This document shows positions 8,183-18,390 of a stretch of DNA of 64,000 nt, piece by piece. The DNA comes from Betaproteobacteria bacterium. GTDB lineage: Bacteria > Pseudomonadota > Gammaproteobacteria > Burkholderiales > Thiobacillaceae. The notes under the pieces are model-generated. The model was given only the letters and a program-made list of their open reading frames with translations, searched no databases and had not been told where the DNA came from. Position 1 is the stretch's first letter. Each line of letters opens with the position of its first letter. Made by a program: the position numbers and the translations under genes. The stretch is taken from assembly GCA_016873935.1 (NCBI GenBank), contig VGVT01000001.1:79783-143782 (forward strand), written 5' to 3'.

Positions 8183-8209
8183 AAACGCCACCCTTGCGGT
8201 GGCGTTTTT
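8183..8209 (+). terminator. Displaced native ssrA terminator
   Basis: AAACGCCACC (8183-8192) pairs with GGTGGCGTTT (8198-8207) around a CTTGC loop, followed by T residues. It lies just outside attR, where the tmRNA terminator would be if the island were removed. Confidence 0.8.
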
Positions 8210-8308
8210 GTTTGGTGAAGTTGTGCCAACGCGCAGAGGCGCATTGAGTTCGACGAGGTTCCGTGCGTGATCGCTGGCCATCGTAGGCCCGCGCGAAGCG
8301 CGGGTCGG

Positions 8309-8614
8309 TCAGGCCGGAGCGGCCATGGCCTCCAGGCCAAGGAAGCTGGCGGCAATGCTCCCATCGCCACGGCGCACCACCTTGGCCGGCATCCACTGTT
8401 CGGGCGGCGCGTCTTCCAGCACGATGTCCAGATACTTGCCGGGCTCCAGTTCGTCGTTGGAGTGATCCTGGTCCAGGCGCAGGAGCAGGCCGTGCTCGCT
8501 CATGTTCACGGTGGTGCCGATGCCGACCAGCATGCCGTAGGCGTAGACATGCACCCCGATGCTCGTGGGGATGCGTTCGCTCATGCGTCGTTCCGGACCC
8601 GGGAGAGTAGGCAT
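8309..8614 (-). CDS. PilZ-domain protein
   Basis: A 101-residue single-domain PilZ protein. Both c-di-GMP-binding motifs are present: RxxxR at Arg10-Arg14 (RMSER) and N/DxSxxG at Asn37-Gly42 (NMSEHG). ATG 8614 is chosen over the in-frame ATG at 8626 because a strong GGAGG sits 5-10 bases before it. It is a stand-alone receiver of c-di-GMP with no effector domain. Its partner is unknown; the neighbours (aldolase, island) give no hint. Confidence 0.9.
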   Translation of the reverse strand: MPTLPGPERRMSERIPTSIGVHVYAYGMLVGIGTTVNMSEHGLLLRLDQDHSNDELEPGKYLDIVLEDAPPEQWMPAKVVRRGDGSIAASFLGLEAMAAPA

Positions 8615-8648
8615 GTGAGCCTCCATAGGCTGGATGGGGGCGGCCGCT

Positions 8649-9698
<1,050 letters not shown>

Positions 9699-9934
9699 GT
9701 TGTCTCCTTGAGTTCGTGTTGGCCGCATGTGGGATGCGGGAAATGACGCATGCTTTGTTTATAGACCGGCATACCGAGGGCGTGACGGACTGGACGAGCC
9801 GGCGATTATTCCAACCTCCCCTTGGCCATAGAGAACAGTTGGATCGGGAGGGCGGCATGACGGCATCAAGTAAACAGACGCTGGTCGGCTATCGTTAGAA
9901 CGGATGCCCACTTTATGTTCGACGGGAGTGATCC

Positions 9935-10591
9935 ATGCCGTTCGACCTCGACATGCACCCGGGGCTCAGACGCCAGGGGGAGTCGGCGCGCTCGGCGGGG
10001 AGGGGAATAGCGAACGCCGGTTGCATTATTCTGGCCGGTCTGTTCGCCTTCTCCTCCCATGCCACGGCGCAGGAGCGAATCCTACCCAGGGACTACGCCC
10101 TGACCGTCTATGCCGGCAAGCTCACCGACAGCGTGTGGGAGGACACCTTCGCCTCCGACACCCGCCTGCTCGATTCCAGGCTGCTGGTCGCCGCCCTCAG
10201 TCGTACGCTGCACCGCGCGCCGAGCGGCGATTACTCCTGGGAAGTCGAAGGCCAGATCGGGAAGCACTCCGGCATGCAGGACCACTGGGAGTTCAACCTG
10301 CTGGGCGCACTGCGTTGGCACCGCTTTCCCTGGAGCGACACATTACGTTCAAGCGCCGCCTTCGGCCTGGGGTTATCCCACGCGTCGGAGGTGCCCGAGG
10401 TGGAGAGCATGCTGAAGGGCGAGAGCGAGAAACTCCTGGCCTATTGGTACATGGAAGTCACCCTGGGGCCGCGCGATTCAGACTGGCAGGCCTCGTTGCG
10501 TCTGCATCACCGTTCCACTGCGTTCCATCTGCTTGGCGACGCGGGTGGCTCCAATGCCTTGACCCTGGGCATCCGCTACGAGTTCGATTAG
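9935..10591 (+). CDS. Outer-membrane beta-barrel protein, PagL-like
   Basis: A 218-residue exported protein. An unusually long, basic N-terminal region precedes the hydrophobic signal core (GCIILAGLFAFSSHATA). The mature part alternates polar and hydrophobic residues in beta-barrel fashion (FGLGLSH, YWYMEVTLGP) and ends LTLGIRYEFD. The segment LHHRSTAFHLLGDAGGSNA resembles the His-Ser region of the lipid A deacylase PagL/acyloxyacyl-hydrolase-like family. Because similarity is confined to this end, deacylase activity is only a possibility. A later start that trims the long leader cannot be excluded. Confidence 0.6.
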   Translation: MPFDLDMHPGLRRQGESARSAGRGIANAGCIILAGLFAFSSHATAQERILPRDYALTVYAGKLTDSVWEDTFASDTRLLDSRLLVAALSRTLHRAPSGDYSWEVEGQIGKHSGMQDHWEFNLLGALRWHRFPWSDTLRSSAAFGLGLSHASEVPEVESMLKGESEKLLAYWYMEVTLGPRDSDWQASLRLHHRSTAFHLLGDAGGSNALTLGIRYEFD

Positions 10592-10633
10592 TCGGCCAGC
10601 AGCAGGCCGGTGGCGAAAAGAGGAAAGCGCATC

Positions 10634-11239
10634 ATGGAAAAACTCCCTCCTTGCACCTTTGTCTCCTGGCGCACCGTGGATCGCCTCGGCCGCGAGCTCG
10701 CCCGCGCCATCCGCGACTCCGGCTTCCGTCCCGACATCGTCGTCGCCATCGGCCGGGGCGGCTACGTCCCCGCCCGCGTGGTATGCGACTGCCTGCACAT
10801 GGAGCGCATGGCCGGCATCAAGGTGGAGCACTACAGCGCCACCCGCAAGCAGCGCGAAGTGGTCATCCGCTACCCCCTCAACGTCGACCTGAGCGGCCAG
10901 GACGTGCTGGTGGTGGACGACGTCAACGACAGCGGCGATACGCTGGAAGCCGTCGTCGCCTACCTGCGCGGCTTCTCGCCGCGCGCCCTGAAGACCGCCG
11001 TCCTGCATGAGAAGGCCGTCACCCGCTATCAGGCCGACTACGTCGGCAAGCACCTCAAGGCCTGGCGCTGGTACGTCTACCCCTGGGCGGTGGTCGAGGA
11101 TGTCAGCTCCTTCCTGCGTGCCCTGCAACCCCCGCCCGCCAGTGCGGCGGAAGCCAGCCGGCGGCTGTGGGAGGAGCATCGGGTCAGGGTAGGGGAGGGG
11201 GTGCTGCGCGAGGTGATGGGGTTCAGGCCCGGTCAATAG
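10634..11239 (+). CDS. Type I phosphoribosyltransferase
   Basis: A 201-residue phosphoribosyltransferase. The PRPP-binding loop DVLVVDDVNDSGDTLEAV (residues about 93-110) and the upstream VVAIGRGGYVPARVV fit the xanthine/hypoxanthine-guanine PRTase-like group. The 40-residue C-terminal extension is Arg/Glu rich. ATG 10634 follows AGAGGAAAG. The base specificity is not identifiable. Stand-alone proteins of this type in proteobacteria are usually annotated simply as phosphoribosyltransferase. Confidence 0.85.
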   Translation: MEKLPPCTFVSWRTVDRLGRELARAIRDSGFRPDIVVAIGRGGYVPARVVCDCLHMERMAGIKVEHYSATRKQREVVIRYPLNVDLSGQDVLVVDDVNDSGDTLEAVVAYLRGFSPRALKTAVLHEKAVTRYQADYVGKHLKAWRWYVYPWAVVEDVSSFLRALQPPPASAAEASRRLWEEHRVRVGEGVLREVMGFRPGQ

Positions 11240-11440
11240 CCGGCATCTGATAGTTCCGTCGTTCTCGCGCAGACCCTCAAGGACATCTAGGCGGGTACCC
11301 GGTGCATCGGGCTGACTGCCAAGTCCGGACGCTGGCAATCCAGGTGGCGGCCGCTTCAGGGTGCCCTATAACCATATGACCCTGGAGGCCTTTCACCCCA
11401 CCCACGGGGGTAAGCCCGATAGATGACGAGGAGCACGCCC

Positions 11441-12769
11441 ATGCCACAGATGATCGAGCAACACCGCGCCTGGCGCCTGTCGGCCTGTCCGCTCAGCGCC
11501 GGGGGCGCGGCGGCCTCGGGCGCGGCCCTGGCGCGGCGCGCCTACGCCATGATCCTCGCCGGCGGACGCGGCAGCCGGCTCAGGCATCTGACCGACTGGC
11601 GCGCCAAACCGGCCATGCCCTTCGCGGGTTCGCTGCGCATCATCGATTTCCCCCTCAGCAACTGCATCAATTCCGGCGTGCGCCGCATCGGCGTGGCCAC
11701 CCAGTACATGGCGCATGGACTCATCCATCACATCCAGCGCGGCTGGAATTTCCTCGACGACCAGTTCGACGAGTTCATCGATGTCCTGCCGGCGCAGCAG
11801 CACGCCCGCGGCGGCTGCTACCTGGGCACGGCGGACGCAGTGTTCCAGAACATCAACCTGTTGCGCATCAGCGAGCCGGAGCATGTCCTCATCCTGGCGG
11901 GCGACCACGTCTACAAGATGGATTACGGCGTGATGCTCGCCGACCACGTGGCCAAGGGTGCCGATGCCAGCGTGGCCTGCGTCGTCGTGCCGCTGGAGCA
12001 GGCGAGCGCCTTCGGCGTCCTGGCCGTGGACGCCAACTGGCGCGTGGTCGACTTCCAGGAAAAGCCCGACCGGCCGACGCCGATCCCCGGCTTGCCCGGC
12101 CACGCCCTGGCGAGCATGGGCATCTACGCCTTTCGCGCCGGATTCCTCTACGACGTGCTCACCCGCGATCATGCCGACGCGGACTCCGGCCACGATTTCG
12201 GCGCCGACGTGCTGCCCGCGCTGGCGCGCGGCGGCACCCTCTACGCCCACTGCTTCAGAGACAGTTGCGTCAACATGGTGGGCGACACGCCCTACTGGCG
12301 GGACGTCGGCACGGTGGACGCCTATTGGGAGGCCAACATGGACCTGGTGCAGGTCACCCCCGACCTCAACCTCTACGACGACAACTGGCCCATCCGTACC
12401 CATTTGGCGCAATTGCCGCCGGCCAAGTTCGTCTTCAACGACGACGGCTTTCGTGGCCACGCCATGGATTCCATGATCGCCCACGGCTGCATCGTCAGCG
12501 GCACCACCATCGAGCGTTCGCTGCTTTCCCTCAAGGTGCGGGTCGGTGAGCGCGGCCTCATCGAGGATTCGGTCATCCTGCCCCAGGTCCAGATTGGCCG
12601 CCGCGTCCGCCTGCGCCGCGTCGTCGTGGACAAGCTGTGCGTGCTGCCGGACGACTTCAGTGCCGGCCACGACCTGGAGGCCGACCGCCGCCGCTTCCAC
12701 GTCACCGCGCGCGGCGTCACCCTGATCACTCCGGAGATGCTCGGGCAGACGGTGCATCAGGCGCGCTGA
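11441..12769 (+). CDS. glgC: Glucose-1-phosphate adenylyltransferase
   Basis: A 442-residue ADP-glucose pyrophosphorylase, the committed step of glycogen synthesis. Nucleotide-binding motif [12 protein letters not shown], the substrate region [15 protein letters not shown], the FQEKP motif and the C-terminal left-handed beta-helix ([17 protein letters not shown]) are all present. ATG 11441 is preceded by GAGGAG at good spacing; an ATG at 11423 in the same frame lacks one. No other glycogen gene is adjacent, so the pathway genes are dispersed. Confidence 0.95.
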   Translation: MPQMIEQHRAWRLSACPLSAGGAAASGAALARRAYAMILAGGRGSRLRHLTDWRAKPAMPFAGSLRIIDFPLSNCINSGVRRIGVATQYMAHGLIHHIQRGWNFLDDQFDEFIDVLPAQQHARGGCYLGTADAVFQNINLLRISEPEHVLILAGDHVYKMDYGVMLADHVAKGADASVACVVVPLEQASAFGVLAVDANWRVVDFQEKPDRPTPIPGLPGHALASMGIYAFRAGFLYDVLTRDHADADSGHDFGADVLPALARGGTLYAHCFRDSCVNMVGDTPYWRDVGTVDAYWEANMDLVQVTPDLNLYDDNWPIRTHLAQLPPAKFVFNDDGFRGHAMDSMIAHGCIVSGTTIERSLLSLKVRVGERGLIEDSVILPQVQIGRRVRLRRVVVDKLCVLPDDFSAGHDLEADRRRFHVTARGVTLITPEMLGQTVHQAR

Positions 12770-13023
12770 GCGACGGCAGCAATATCCAGGAACGCGTCAT
12801 TGCCGTGTTGGCGGGAAGGACGCGCGCGTTCGTTGCAGCGGTATTCCGCGAATTTCAATGTCTTCCACCCGGGAGATGTTCGACAGCGCCAGGAAAACCG
12901 CTGAAGAACCCCTTGGCCGCGAAGGGGAGAGCGGTAAGAATGAAGCCAGGCCGGATCGAAGGCCTGTTCTGGTAGAGGTCGAACTTTCGCTCTCGGCGGA
13001 AATACAAATGAAAGAGGAGAAGC

Positions 13024-13812
13024 ATGGAACCAACTGCCTACACGGGAAGCACCCGATGGGACCAACTCGAAGTCAACTCCATCCCCCTTGGCCAGCCCTT
13101 TAAGTGGCTGGCCAAGGGCTGGCGCGATATCGGCTCGGCGGGGCTCTACAGCCTGCGCTACGGCGCGGCCATCGTGGTGATCAGCGGACTCATCACCTGG
13201 CTGGTGTGGAGCACGGACAGCCTGTTCATGCTGCCCTTCCTGGTCGCCGGTTTTTTTATCGTCGCGCCACCTCTGGGCATCGGCCTCTACCTGATGAGCG
13301 CCCATCTGGAACGGGGCGAACCCCTCGCGGGCTGCAGCGCCTATCAAGCCTGGAAGCTCAACCAAAGCCAGGTTTCCATGGTCAGCACCGGCTTCACCAT
13401 CCTCTTGAACATCTGGTTCGTTGCCAACGTCGGGTTGTTCGCGCTGCTCTACGAGGGCAGTTCGCCGTCGTTCGACAACTTTTTCACGAGGGTTTTTCTG
13501 TCCGAGGCGGGGTTCAAATTCGCCCTCGCCAGCGTCGCGGTCGGCTTTCTGATCGCCTGGTGTGCCTTCGCCATCAGCGTCATCACCGTGCCCATGCTCG
13601 TCGATCGCCAAGTGGATGGCTTTACCGCGATTCGCTACAGCATCAGGTCGGTGCTGGGTAACATGCCCGCCATGATGCTCTGGGCCGGCCTGATCGTAGG
13701 CATCGTCGGGCTGGGCATGGCCACCTTCTATCTGGGGTTGGTCATCGCCCTGCCACTTATCGGGCACGCCAGTTGGCATGCCTACCGTGACCTGGTGCCG
13801 GCCGGCAGGTAA
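13024..13812 (+). CDS. DUF2189 integral membrane protein
   Basis: A 262-residue inner-membrane protein with about six hydrophobic helices and conserved features of the DUF2189 family (PLGQPFKWLAKGWRDI before the first helix, PPLGIGLYLMS). A good AGAGGAG precedes ATG 13024. Function of the family is unknown; in other proteobacteria it often sits near cytochrome genes, but not here. The preceding 254 bases hold no gene I can support. Confidence 0.85.
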   Translation: MEPTAYTGSTRWDQLEVNSIPLGQPFKWLAKGWRDIGSAGLYSLRYGAAIVVISGLITWLVWSTDSLFMLPFLVAGFFIVAPPLGIGLYLMSAHLERGEPLAGCSAYQAWKLNQSQVSMVSTGFTILLNIWFVANVGLFALLYEGSSPSFDNFFTRVFLSEAGFKFALASVAVGFLIAWCAFAISVITVPMLVDRQVDGFTAIRYSIRSVLGNMPAMMLWAGLIVGIVGLGMATFYLGLVIALPLIGHASWHAYRDLVPAGR

Positions 13813-13950
13813 GGCGGCACGGCCTGCTCACCACCTCGTGCCGATGCCCCACAGCCACCAGGGCTGAGGCGGCGGCCCCCGGTTTACGGCGCAGGGGTTC
13901 CGGGTTGGCGGGTTTGCCGCGCCCTTGCAGTGCGTTGCGGCCCAAGGCGA

Positions 13951-15285
13951 TCACGATGCGCATGGATGGGTCTGGAGGAAGGACTCCAGCCGGCCGGCCA
14001 GGCCCGGGCTTTCCGTTTCCTCGTAGTCGTAGCGCGCCCGCACCACAGGCTTGCCGGGGGCCAGCAGGCGTTTGAGGTCGATGTGCGAAGCGGAGACGAT
14101 GGCCTCCACCGGCATGGCATCCAGGGTGGCGCGCAGGTCGCGCAGTTGCGCCTCGGTATAGCCCAGTGCCGGCAGCACGGCGCCGAGCTGCGGATGGCGG
14201 GCATAGGCGGCGGCCATCTCCGGCGCCGCCCAGGGGCGCGGGTCGACGATCTCCGCGCCGGCCCGGCGCGCGGCCAGCCAGCCGGCGCCGAAGGCCATGC
14301 CGCCGTGGGTGACGGTGGGGCCGTCCTCCACCACCGCCACTCGCTTGCCGGCCACCGCCGCCGGATCGTCCAGACGGGCGGGGGAGGCGGCGCGCAGGAG
14401 GTTGGCGCCCGGGTTCAGGCGGCGGACGCTGGCCTGCAGCCGCGTCACGTCGTCGGCTTCGGCGCTGTCGGTCTTGCCGATGATCACCGTGTCGGCCATG
14501 CGCAGGGTGGCCTCGCCGGGGTGGAAGCTGTCCTCGTCGCCGGCGCGCAGGGGGTCGACCAGGACGATGTGCCAGTCGGGCCGGAAGAACGGGAAATCGT
14601 TGTTGCCGCCTTCCCAGAGGATGAGGTCGTTCTCGGCTTCGGCCAGTGCAAGGATGCGGCTGTAATCGACGCCGGCGTAGACGGTATTGCCGAGGGCCAG
14701 GTGGGGCTCGTATTCCTCCCGCTCCTCCAGCGAGCAGCGGGCCGCGTCCAGGTCCGCCTCGTCGGCGAAGCGCTGCACCGCCTCGTCCCCCAGGTTGCCG
14801 TAGGGCATGGGGTGGCGCACCACGCCGACGCGCAGGCCCTTTTCCTTGAGCAGGCCGGCCAGATAGCGGCTGGTCTGCGACTTGCCGCAGCCGGTGCGCA
14901 CGGCGCTGACGGCAATGACCGGCACGCGGGCGCGCAACTGGGTCGCCTGCGGCCCCAGCAGGATAAAATCCGCCCCCGCCGCGAGCGCCCGCGAGGCCAG
15001 GTGCATGACGTGCGGGTGGGGCACGTCGCTGTAGGCGAACACGACCTGGTGGACGGCCTCGCGCCGGATCACGGCGTCCAGTGCGGCTTCATCGAGAATG
15101 GGGATGCCGTCGGGGTAGAGGGGACCGGCCAGTTCCGGCGGGTAGCGGCGGCCGGCGATGCCGGCGATCTGGGCGGCGGTGAAGGCCACGACTTCCACAG
15201 CCGGGTCCCGCCGGTACACCACGTTGAAGTTGTGGAAGTCGCGTCCGGCGGCGCCGAGGATGACGATGCGACGCCGCTCCCTCAT
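13951..15285 (-). CDS. Cyclic 2,3-diphosphoglycerate synthetase-like GTPase/ATPase
   Basis: A 444-residue protein matching the archaeal cDPG synthetase family: an N-terminal Rossmann-like part (RRIVILGAAGRDFHNFN), a P-loop VRTGCGKSQTSR at about residues 126-138, and GVVRHPMPYGNL and LILWEGGNNDFPF motifs. In methanogens it cyclises 2,3-bisphosphoglycerate, a thermoprotectant and phosphate store. Bacterial homologues exist, but their product is not established. It begins 4 bases inside the end of the Lon-like gene, so the two form an operon. Confidence 0.8.
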   Translation of the reverse strand: MRERRRIVILGAAGRDFHNFNVVYRRDPAVEVVAFTAAQIAGIAGRRYPPELAGPLYPDGIPILDEAALDAVIRREAVHQVVFAYSDVPHPHVMHLASRALAAGADFILLGPQATQLRARVPVIAVSAVRTGCGKSQTSRYLAGLLKEKGLRVGVVRHPMPYGNLGDEAVQRFADEADLDAARCSLEEREEYEPHLALGNTVYAGVDYSRILALAEAENDLILWEGGNNDFPFFRPDWHIVLVDPLRAGDEDSFHPGEATLRMADTVIIGKTDSAEADDVTRLQASVRRLNPGANLLRAASPARLDDPAAVAGKRVAVVEDGPTVTHGGMAFGAGWLAARRAGAEIVDPRPWAAPEMAAAYARHPQLGAVLPALGYTEAQLRDLRATLDAMPVEAIVSASHIDLKRLLAPGKPVVRARYDYEETESPGLAGRLESFLQTHPCAS

Positions 15286-17768
15286 GACTGGGGCGGCCCA
15301 GCGTCCGGGTCCTTGCCGGCTTTCCCTTCTTCTTCCCCGTTCTCGCCGTTGTGCTGCTTGCCCGCGGCGGCGAAGGCCTGGCGCACGGCGGAAAGTTCGG
15401 CGAGCTGGGCGGCGACCAGGAAGTTGACCGTGCCCTCGGGCACCATGCCTTCCTCGCTGGGTTCGCCCGCGGGCATGCCGGTGAGGAGTTCGATGGCCTC
15501 GTCGACGCTCTTCACCGCGTGCACCGCGAATTTGCCCTGGGCGCAGGCATCCACCACGTCGGCGCGCAGCATCAGGTGTTTGACGTTGCCGGCGGGGATG
15601 ATCACCCCCTGCTCGCCGCTGAGGCCGCGCGCCTGGCAGATGTCGAAGAAGCCCTCGATCTTCTCGTTGACCGCGCCGATGGCCTGCACGTCGCCGAACT
15701 GGTTGACCGAGCCGGTGACGGCGAAGGACTGCTTCACCGGCAGGCCGGCCAGATCCGAAAGCAGGGCGCAGAGCTCGGCCAGGGAGGCGCTGTCGCCCTC
15801 CACCGGGCCGTAGGACTGCTCAAAGACCAGGCTGGCCGAGAGCGACAGGGGCAGGTTGCGGGAATAGCGGGCGCCGAGGAAGGCGGAAAGAATCATCACG
15901 CCCTTGGAGTGGATGGCGCCGCCCAGCTCGGCTTCGCGCTCGATGTCGATGACGTTGCCTTCGCCGACGCGGGAGGTGGCGGTAATGCGCACCGGGTGGG
16001 CGAACAGGAAGTCGTCGAGGCCGATGACCGCGAGGCCGTTGACCTGGCCGATGCGGCCGTCGCTGACGGCGATGAGCACGGTATCGCGCAGGATTTCCTC
16101 ATGCAGTCGGCTGCGCAGCCGGTCCACTCGGTGGATCTGGGCGGCAAGGGCGGCCTCGATGTTTTCCAGGCCGATGTGCTCGCGGCCGGCCTTCGCCGCC
16201 AGGTGGTCGGCTTCCTGCAACAGGTCGGCCATGTCGCGCCGGCTCACGGTGAGGCGCTCGGCGTCGCCGGCCAGGCGGGCGGCGTGCTCGATCACCCGCG
16301 CCACGGCCTCCCGCTCGAGCGGGCGCAGGTTGCCGGCGCGCGCCAGGGTGGCGAGGAACTCGGCGTAGAGGCGGGTGTTGGCCGGGTCGCGCGGCAGCTC
16401 GTTCTCGAAGTCCGCGGCGATCTTGAACAGCTCGGCGAAGTCGGGGTCCAGCGCTTTCAGCAGGTAATAGACGTGGCGTTCGCCGATCAGCACCACCTTG
16501 ACTTCCAGCGGCATCGGCTCGGGTTCCAGGGACTGGGTGCTGACCCAGCCGTAGACCTGGCCGAGGGATTCGATGCGCACCTGGCCGGCGCGCAGGGCGC
16601 GCTTCAGGCCTTCCCAGGCGTAGGGCTGGGTGAGCAGCTTGAGGGCGTCCAGCACCAGGTAGCCGCCGTTGGCCCGGTGCAGGGCGCCGGGCTTGACCAG
16701 GGTGAAGTTGGTGACGAGGGTGCCGAACTGGGAGATGTGGTCGACCCGGCCCACCAGATTGGGATAGATGGGGTTGTCCTCGTAGATCACCGGTGCCGCG
16801 CCGATGCCGGCGTTGTCCACCAGCAGGTTGACCTGATAGCGGCCGACGGTAAGGCTGCCGCTCCACTGCATGGCGGCGGCCTCGCCCTCGACCTTGGCCT
16901 GCTCACGCATCTGCTCGCCGCTTTCCACCACGTCGCGCAGCACCTCGTCGAGGAAGGCGAGCACGTCGGCGAGATCGGCGTAGCGGCCCTTCAGTTCCTC
17001 GATGAGATGGCCCACCGCCAGGCCCAGGGCGTCGCGGCTGGCCTGCTTGATCTGGGCTTGCAGCTCGCGCCGCCAGCGCGGGAACTGGTGCATCAGCTGC
17101 TTGAGCCTGTCGCCGTATTCCTCCATGAGGGCGCCGATGCGGTCCTTGTCCGCCTCGGGCAGTTGCTCGAAGGCGTCCGGCGGCATCGGCTCCTCGTCTT
17201 TGATGCCCCGCAGGGTATTCATGGGGGCGAAGGCGAAGCCGTGCGGCGTGCGCAGCAGGGCGATGCCCTGTTCCGAGGAAGCCTGGCCCAGTTCGCGCAG
17301 GGCCTGTTCCTCGCGCGCCTTGGCGGCTTCCTGGATGGCCTCAACGCGGGCGCGGTATTCGTCGCTTTCGAAGGCGGCGGCGATGGCCTTGCTGAGTTCC
17401 GCGACGAAAGCCCGCATGTCCTCGCGCAACTGTCCGCCGCGCCCGGCGGGCACCCTTAGCAGGCGGGGCTTGTTGGCCTCGGCGAAGTTGTACACGTAGC
17501 ACCAGTCGCTGGGCACCGCCTCGCCGGAGGCAGTGCCCTCCAGCAGACGGCGCACGGCGCAATGGCGGCCGCTGCCGGGTTCGCCCAGCACGAACAGGTT
17601 GTAGCCCGGCCGATGCATCTCGATGCCCAGCCGCACGGCGTCCACCGCCCGCCGCTGGCCGACGATCTCGGTCGTGGCGGTCAACTCGGCGGTGGTCTTG
17701 AAGTCGAACTGCTCCGGGTCGCAGCGCCGGTACAGGGCGGAAACGTCCAGGGCTTGGGGGGCGGGCAT
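15282..17768 (-). CDS. Lon-like ATP-dependent protease (AAA_32/LonC-like)
   Basis: An 828-residue protein with an N-terminal AAA-type domain and a C-terminal Lon serine protease domain. The Ser-Lys dyad is visible: Ser near 660 in EGDSASLAEL and Lys near 702 in AVNEKIEGFF. Unlike classical Lon it lacks the LAN substrate domain and has a long helical insertion (residues about 140-290). The Walker A segment GEPGSGRHC has Arg68 in place of the usual lysine, a variation I believe is common in this family. Coupled by overlap to the cDPG-synthetase-like gene. Confidence 0.9.
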   Translation of the reverse strand: MPAPQALDVSALYRRCDPEQFDFKTTAELTATTEIVGQRRAVDAVRLGIEMHRPGYNLFVLGEPGSGRHCAVRRLLEGTASGEAVPSDWCYVYNFAEANKPRLLRVPAGRGGQLREDMRAFVAELSKAIAAAFESDEYRARVEAIQEAAKAREEQALRELGQASSEQGIALLRTPHGFAFAPMNTLRGIKDEEPMPPDAFEQLPEADKDRIGALMEEYGDRLKQLMHQFPRWRRELQAQIKQASRDALGLAVGHLIEELKGRYADLADVLAFLDEVLRDVVESGEQMREQAKVEGEAAAMQWSGSLTVGRYQVNLLVDNAGIGAAPVIYEDNPIYPNLVGRVDHISQFGTLVTNFTLVKPGALHRANGGYLVLDALKLLTQPYAWEGLKRALRAGQVRIESLGQVYGWVSTQSLEPEPMPLEVKVVLIGERHVYYLLKALDPDFAELFKIAADFENELPRDPANTRLYAEFLATLARAGNLRPLEREAVARVIEHAARLAGDAERLTVSRRDMADLLQEADHLAAKAGREHIGLENIEAALAAQIHRVDRLRSRLHEEILRDTVLIAVSDGRIGQVNGLAVIGLDDFLFAHPVRITATSRVGEGNVIDIEREAELGGAIHSKGVMILSAFLGARYSRNLPLSLSASLVFEQSYGPVEGDSASLAELCALLSDLAGLPVKQSFAVTGSVNQFGDVQAIGAVNEKIEGFFDICQARGLSGEQGVIIPAGNVKHLMLRADVVDACAQGKFAVHAVKSVDEAIELLTGMPAGEPSEEGMVPEGTVNFLVAAQLAELSAVRQAFAAAGKQHNGENGEEEGKAGKDPDAGPPQS

Positions 17769-17808
17769 GCTGCTTCCTTATGAGGTTCGCGGGTGGAGCA
17801 GGCGCAAA

Positions 17809-18255
17809 CTACCGATACACCAGCACCGGCACCTTGCAATGCGTCAGTACCTTCTGCGTCTCCGAGCCCAGCAGCAGGGCGCCGATGCCGCGCCGGCCGT
17901 GCGAGGCCATGAATATGAGGTCGCAGCCGCCGGCTTCCGCCGCCGCGATGATGCCGGCGTGTGGCGCGTCGGTTTCCGTCGCGCGCGTCGCGCAGGGCAC
18001 GCCGGCTGCTTCGGCGAGGCCGCGCGTCTCCTCCAGCACGGCGTCCGCGCGCTTACGCATGGCGTCCATGAAGGCCTGATCGACGCGGGGGTCGGCCACC
18101 ACCATCTCCGCGCCGAGGTAACCGGGGAAGTAGGTGGGTGTGGCGTGGTAGAAGCTGAGTCGCGCCCCGCACAGCCGGGCGAAGCCGATGGCGGCGCGCG
18201 CCGCCGTCATGGAAAGCTCGCTGCCGTCGACGGGCACCAGGAAATGTTTGAACAT
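17809..18255 (-). CDS. Universal stress protein, UspA family
   Basis: A single-domain 148-residue Usp protein starting MFKHFLVPVDGSELS. The ATP-binding pattern G-x2-G-x9-G-S/T is seen in SHGRRGIGALLLGSETQK, followed by VPVLVYR at the end of the last strand. A GGAGCGGAACATG context gives the ribosome-binding site. It lies 40 bases upstream of the Lon-like gene in the same orientation and may be read together with it in stress. Confidence 0.93.
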   Translation of the reverse strand: MFKHFLVPVDGSELSMTAARAAIGFARLCGARLSFYHATPTYFPGYLGAEMVVADPRVDQAFMDAMRKRADAVLEETRGLAEAAGVPCATRATETDAPHAGIIAAAEAGGCDLIFMASHGRRGIGALLLGSETQKVLTHCKVPVLVYR

Positions 18256-18390
18256 GTTCCGCTCCTTTCCCTGCTTTCACCATAGACGACGCGCCGGCTC
18301 CGGCACGCGCCGGGCGACTCCGCGAATCTGGCCAGCCGCCAGGCGTTGAGCCCGTCGCTCCGTATAATCGCGGCTTTTTGCGAGGCGCCC

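Noticed and set aside
15351..17459. A 700-codon open frame on the plus strand opposite the Lon-like gene
   Set aside because: It is the antisense of a strong gene in GC-rich DNA, with His/Gly/Ala-rich low-complexity translation and no motif.
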